IMG/VR virus record: IMGVR_UViG_3300044630_007113
Span: 1-39,619 of that record
Source: a virus
Direction: 5' to 3' (one strand)
Length of the DNA: 39,619 nt
In this document: positions 36,972 to 39,619 of the stretch, piece after piece
How positions within the stretch are numbered: the stretch's first letter is position 1
Layout: each line of letters opens with the position of its first letter
Notes under the pieces: model-generated
Databases searched by the model: none
The model's input: the letters and a program-made list of their open reading frames with translations, nothing else
What the model was told of the DNA's origin: nothing
Program-made: the position numbers and the translations under genes

Positions 36972-37343
36972 ATGAAAAAGCTATTAATCCTATCTGCATG
37001 CTTCGCAATCTTATCTGGCTGTTCAAAAGATGACATTTTGCCTATTACGGATCAGGCTGTTAAACAAGAACTTAAAATAGAAAATAGTGTAGGCATCAAA
37101 TTAGAAACATCGTTTGTTTCTAAAGAAGTTTCTATGAACGTAAAGCTAGAAAATGCAGGCATTGTTACAATTAAAATAATGGACATTTCTAACAGAGTGG
37201 TATCTAAAGAACAAGTCAATGTAAAAATTGGCGACAACATATTAAAGGTTTACACCTCTGCTCTACCTTCTTCAGCTTATAGAATAGGTCTTTATGATTC
37301 TAATAATAACCTATTAGGAATTACGGATTTTAATAAACTGTAA
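36972..37343 (+). CDS. Surface-type lipoprotein, sorting-domain-like fold
   Basis: 123 residues. Lipobox LSGC (Cys17) followed by S-K-D-D, close to the lipoprotein export signal that sends Bacteroidota lipoproteins to the cell surface. The rest (VSMNVKLENAGIVTIKIMDISNRVVSKEQV...ALPSSAYRIGLYD) is a beta-sandwich similar in pattern to the preceding lipoprotein, so the two are probably paralogues. It lies 12 bp downstream in the same operon. Confidence 0.8.
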   Translation: MKKLLILSACFAILSGCSKDDILPITDQAVKQELKIENSVGIKLETSFVSKEVSMNVKLENAGIVTIKIMDISNRVVSKEQVNVKIGDNILKVYTSALPSSAYRIGLYDSNNNLLGITDFNKL

Positions 37344-37371
37344 TCAAGAATAAACTGTGTATGAATTGTAG

Positions 37372-38847
37372 ATGAAGAAATTATTAATGCTCCTTTTATT
37401 GGCCTTATCTTTTAATGTAGATGCACAAACATTTACCCAGACATATGTTGATAAATGTTCCGGAGAGATTAAGGTTGTTATTTCTACACCAATGCCAAAC
37501 GGAATGGTAATGATTGCATTCTACAATCAGATGAAATCATTCACTAATGCACAGGTTAACAACGGTACGGTTCAAGCTTGGTTAGATGCAGTCTATAAGG
37601 ATTATGGTACAAGACCGTGTCCAGTAACTACTGTTGTCACCCAGACTGTTCAGCAGACTGTTGCACAAGCAGCTTCTGCTGCTGCTTCTTCTGCAGCATC
37701 TGCTGCAGCTAGTAGTGCTGCATCGTCCGCTGCAAGTAGTTCAGCATCATCTGCTGCATCATCATCAGCAAGTAGTGCTGCAAGCTCTTCAGCATCTTCA
37801 TCTGCTTCTGCATCAGCAGGATCCTCTGCGGGATCTTCAGCTTCTTCTGGGGGATCCAGTTCTAGTGGATCATCTTCTAGTAGTGGATCTTCATCTTCAT
37901 CTTCTTCTAGCGGGGAAAGTAAAAGCAGTGGATCATCCAGCGAACAAAAATCTGAAACTAAATCAGAGTCTAAATCAGAATCTAAATCAGAGTCCAAGAC
38001 GGAAGAGAAGAAAGAGGAATCTAAATCAGAGACCAAAGAGGAAAAAAAAGAAGAATCCAAATCAGAAGAAAAGAAAGAAGAAAGCAAAAAGGAGGAGGAA
38101 AAGAAAAAAGAAGAAGAGAAAAAGAAAGAGGAGGAGGAAAAGAAAAAAGAAGAAGAGAAAAAGAAAGAGGAGGAGAAAAAGAAAAAACAATCTGTTAGCA
38201 ATCCCACTTTAGTCGCATCAGATTTAGCTGTAACCCAAGGAAATGACGGTAGATATTCCGCTATGATTTCAACAGGAATAAGCAAATCCTCTATGACTGG
38301 GACAGAAAGTTGGGGATTAACATCCATGATATGGACAACATTCGACCAATTTGCATTAAACGGAGGATACACTAAAATGAACTTTGAAAAGGGTAAGTTA
38401 AACAACATAAATTCATATTCCATGACTGTTGCTTACCTACAGGGAAATATCATGATTATGCAAGGCTATACGTTCATTAAACCAGATCCTAAGATAGGAA
38501 CATATGGTTACAATATTGGGGTTGTTAGCTTATTACTAAAAGACGGCAATCGATATACTTATTCTGCTTCTGTATCCTCTATAGGATTCTGGACAAGGGT
38601 TTATCAGATAAACAAGAAAGTAGCTATCTCTCCACAGGTTTTTATAACAAGCTCTCCTATATCATGGAATCCAAACACAAATCAAACATTGGTTAATAGA
38701 CAGTTTGGATTTATGAGTGGATTTTCATATGACTACAAATTAACAGGCAGATTCGGTCTTAATTTAAATTATAGATTTTCCGGATCAACCCAGCCTGGAA
38801 CAAAAATTTTAAATAATTTCATGATTGGATCCAGAATCATGTTGTAA
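37372..38847 (+). CDS. Exported protein: Ser/Ala linker, Lys/Glu stalk, outer-membrane barrel
   Basis: 491 residues; signal peptide MKKLLMLLLLALSFNVDAQ. Residues 20-95 form a small N-terminal domain with two cysteines (C29, C83). About 99-185 is almost pure Ser/Ala/Gly, and about 186-273 is Lys/Glu/Ser repeats that should form a long charged helix or coil. The last about 215 residues are amphipathic beta strands ending in SRIML, an outer-membrane barrel related to that at 35722. It is the last gene of the operon, 28 bp after the lipoprotein. Confidence 0.82.
   Translation: MKKLLMLLLLALSFNVDAQTFTQTYVDKCSGEIKVVISTPMPNGMVMIAFYNQMKSFTNAQVNNGTVQAWLDAVYKDYGTRPCPVTTVVTQTVQQTVAQAASAAASSAASAAASSAASSAASSSASSAASSSASSAASSSASSSASASAGSSAGSSASSGGSSSSGSSSSSGSSSSSSSSGESKSSGSSSEQKSETKSESKSESKSESKTEEKKEESKSETKEEKKEESKSEEKKEESKKEEEKKKEEEKKKEEEEKKKEEEKKKEEEKKKKQSVSNPTLVASDLAVTQGNDGRYSAMISTGISKSSMTGTESWGLTSMIWTTFDQFALNGGYTKMNFEKGKLNNINSYSMTVAYLQGNIMIMQGYTFIKPDPKIGTYGYNIGVVSLLLKDGNRYTYSASVSSIGFWTRVYQINKKVAISPQVFITSSPISWNPNTNQTLVNRQFGFMSGFSYDYKLTGRFGLNLNYRFSGSTQPGTKILNNFMIGSRIML
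37666..38190 (+). repeat. Low-complexity coding repeats
   Basis: Within the gene at 37372: short GCA/TCA/AGT repeats (Ser/Ala) up to about 37930, then repeated AAATCAGAG and GAGGAAAAGAAAAAAGAA units (Lys/Glu). Such tracts are prone to length change. Two long open frames on other frames here (37634-38212 and, reversed, 37650-38423) are by-products of the bias. Confidence 0.85.
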
Positions 38848-38851
38848 AAAA

Positions 38852-38883
38852 GATATATAATCTTGAAAAAATCCTCATTCAGT
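38852..38883 (+). promoter_or_regulatory. Late promoter plus conserved leader, copy 2
   Basis: GATATATAA, four variable bases, then GAAAAAATCCTCATTC and GT: the same module as 31119-31150. It precedes the membrane-protein gene at 39018 with a leader of about 150 nt. Confidence 0.75.
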
Positions 38884-39017
38884 TTGAAAGTAGAAATACC
38901 TTCATAAACACTTTTCAACGCCTTCAAAGATGTAGTACATCGGAAGGTTCTATGTAAAAGTAAATACCAGATCCGGGGATTTTTTCTAAGCCATTCAACA
39001 CGAATATAAAAAATAAA

Positions 39018-39341
39018 ATGAGCGAAGAAACACAAAACGAAGGAACCTGGTCAGGTTTAAAAAAGACAATCGTAGGCGTACTAGGTACAGTCGTAACAGC
39101 AGGAGGAGTATATCTAACTACTCTATTCGGTGGCGGAGATAAAGAAGCAGCACCAGCCCCTGCAGCAGCACCAGTAATTAACATCACAAACTCCAACCAG
39201 CAGCAACAATCCGCAGGTAAAACTGTAATTATTCAAGGTGGGGCTAATGGCGGATCAGCAACTCCAAAGCCTGTTGAGCCTGCACCTAAGCCTAAGAAAA
39301 AAGAAGGTGACGAGTTTAAAGAAGAAGCACCTAAGTGGTAA
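39018..39341 (+). CDS. Small membrane protein with Ala/Pro-rich tail
   Basis: 107 residues. N-terminal polar stretch, one transmembrane segment (about residues 17-38, TIVGVLGTVVTAGGVYLTTLF), then Ala/Pro, Asn/Gln and Lys/Pro-rich disordered sequence ending PKW. Its long leader is shared with the exported operon, so it may be a highly expressed late protein. Start chosen at the ATG after AAAAAATAAA. Function unknown. Confidence 0.72.
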   Translation: MSEETQNEGTWSGLKKTIVGVLGTVVTAGGVYLTTLFGGGDKEAAPAPAAAPVINITNSNQQQQSAGKTVIIQGGANGGSATPKPVEPAPKPKKKEGDEFKEEAPKW

Positions 39342-39343
39342 TC

Positions 39344-39499
39344 ATGGAACAAGGATTGAGTTTTATAGCGGTAATCGTATTATGTATGATAGCTATGTTT
39401 GTATTTAATTCCCAATCGATGTTTTTAACATTTTTTATTGGGGGTTGTAGTTATTTAATAATAAGAGGTAGAAAAAAGGGATGGTCTTGGAAAAGATAA
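39344..39499 (+). CDS. Small two-helix membrane protein
   Basis: 51 residues, two hydrophobic segments (about 5-21 and 26-40) and a basic tail (RGRKKGWSWKR). Starts 2 bases after the preceding stop. The size and shape would suit a holin, but no family is recognised. Confidence 0.6.
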   Translation: MEQGLSFIAVIVLCMIAMFVFNSQSMFLTFFIGGCSYLIIRGRKKGWSWKR

Positions 39500-39516
39500 A
39501 AAATAATAATAATAAT

Positions 39517-39619
39517 ATGAATAATGTAAAATACTACATACTAAGATATTGGGTTTCTATAATTTTTTTAGGATTAGCGTTCTATTTTTACGAACCAATA
39601 CAATCAATAACACATTGTT
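39517..39619 (+). CDS. Membrane protein, truncated by the window edge
   Basis: The first 34 residues are visible, including a hydrophobic helix (YWVSIIFLGLAFYFY). The gene continues beyond the window. Operonic with the two preceding small membrane proteins. Confidence 0.5.
   Translation, partial: MNNVKYYILRYWVSIIFLGLAFYFYEPIQSITHC

Noticed and set aside
37634-38423. Long open frames antisense and out of frame to the Ser/Ala and Lys/Glu repeats
   Set aside because: Explained by repeat composition; the translations are low-complexity Leu/His/Arg or Asp/Ser/Leu and have no start context.

Overview
The window looks like part of a large tailed bacteriophage genome, T4-like in its late biology, that infects a member of the Bacteroidota (probably a flavobacterium-like host). 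No tRNA, rRNA, CRISPR array, integrase or IS element is visible. Evidence for phage: dense short genes, repeated late-promoter-like boxes ([GA]ATATATA[AGC]) next to start codons, and at least a dozen otherwise unrelated proteins that begin with a tag of the form M-K-h-[IL]-x-x-[FY]-x-x-[FYW]-x-E. This resembles the capsid-targeting sequence of T4 internal head proteins, with a hydrophobic-x-Glu prohead-protease site. Evidence for a Bacteroidota host: TAnnTTTG -7 boxes, little use of Shine-Dalgarno sites, signal peptides ending in ...AQ or ...GQ, lipoproteins (one with C-S-K-D-D after the lipobox), and a phage copy of ribosomal protein bS21.

Layout. 1-2570: small early-type genes (membrane peptides, a zinc-ribbon protein) with host-like promoters, terminators and a duplicated 44-bp hairpin/promoter element. 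2570-3540: about 1 kb without genes, holding many GGGGTGCCCCC-type motifs, a long G-tract cluster and GCGTACGC repeats. 4400-7600: an apparently more GC-rich block with an FkbM-type methyltransferase, a 2-oxoglutarate dioxygenase, an LpxH-like phosphoesterase and a family 2 glycosyltransferase. 7690-11860: a tandem cassette array of tagged proteins, four ending in the same C-terminal peptide (ADLG[ED]LGF) and a fifth, a metallopeptidase, with that peptide out of frame. 11860-18320: SpeD-like decarboxylase, sulfotransferase-like protein, small membrane proteins, cyclophilin, tagged OmpA-like and CHAP proteins, and a secreted CAP protein. 18430-21550: sugar-nucleotide epimerase, RmlC-like epimerase, and the two halves of a thiamine-diphosphate enzyme. 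21625-24030: tagged GH19-like lysozyme and conserved phage proteins. 24055-31080: carbamoyltransferase, bS21, a second LRR protein, a membrane-anchored lysine-rich protein, a second HExxH protein, a second FkbM methyltransferase and a P-loop kinase. 31119-38847: one long late operon of exported proteins (two large adhesin-like proteins, one with a C-type lectin domain, two outer-membrane barrels and two lipoproteins). 38852-end: small membrane proteins.

How it may work together (inference): tagged proteins would be packed into the head, trimmed by the prohead protease and delivered with the DNA. The dispersed sugar, methyl, carbamoyl and sulfo transfer genes could remodel a host or virion glycan. 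bS21 may tune the host ribosome for phage messages, several of which appear to start at or almost at the start codon. The exported operon would alter the host cell surface late in infection. Head, tail, terminase and replication genes are not recognisable here, so this is an accessory-rich part of the genome.
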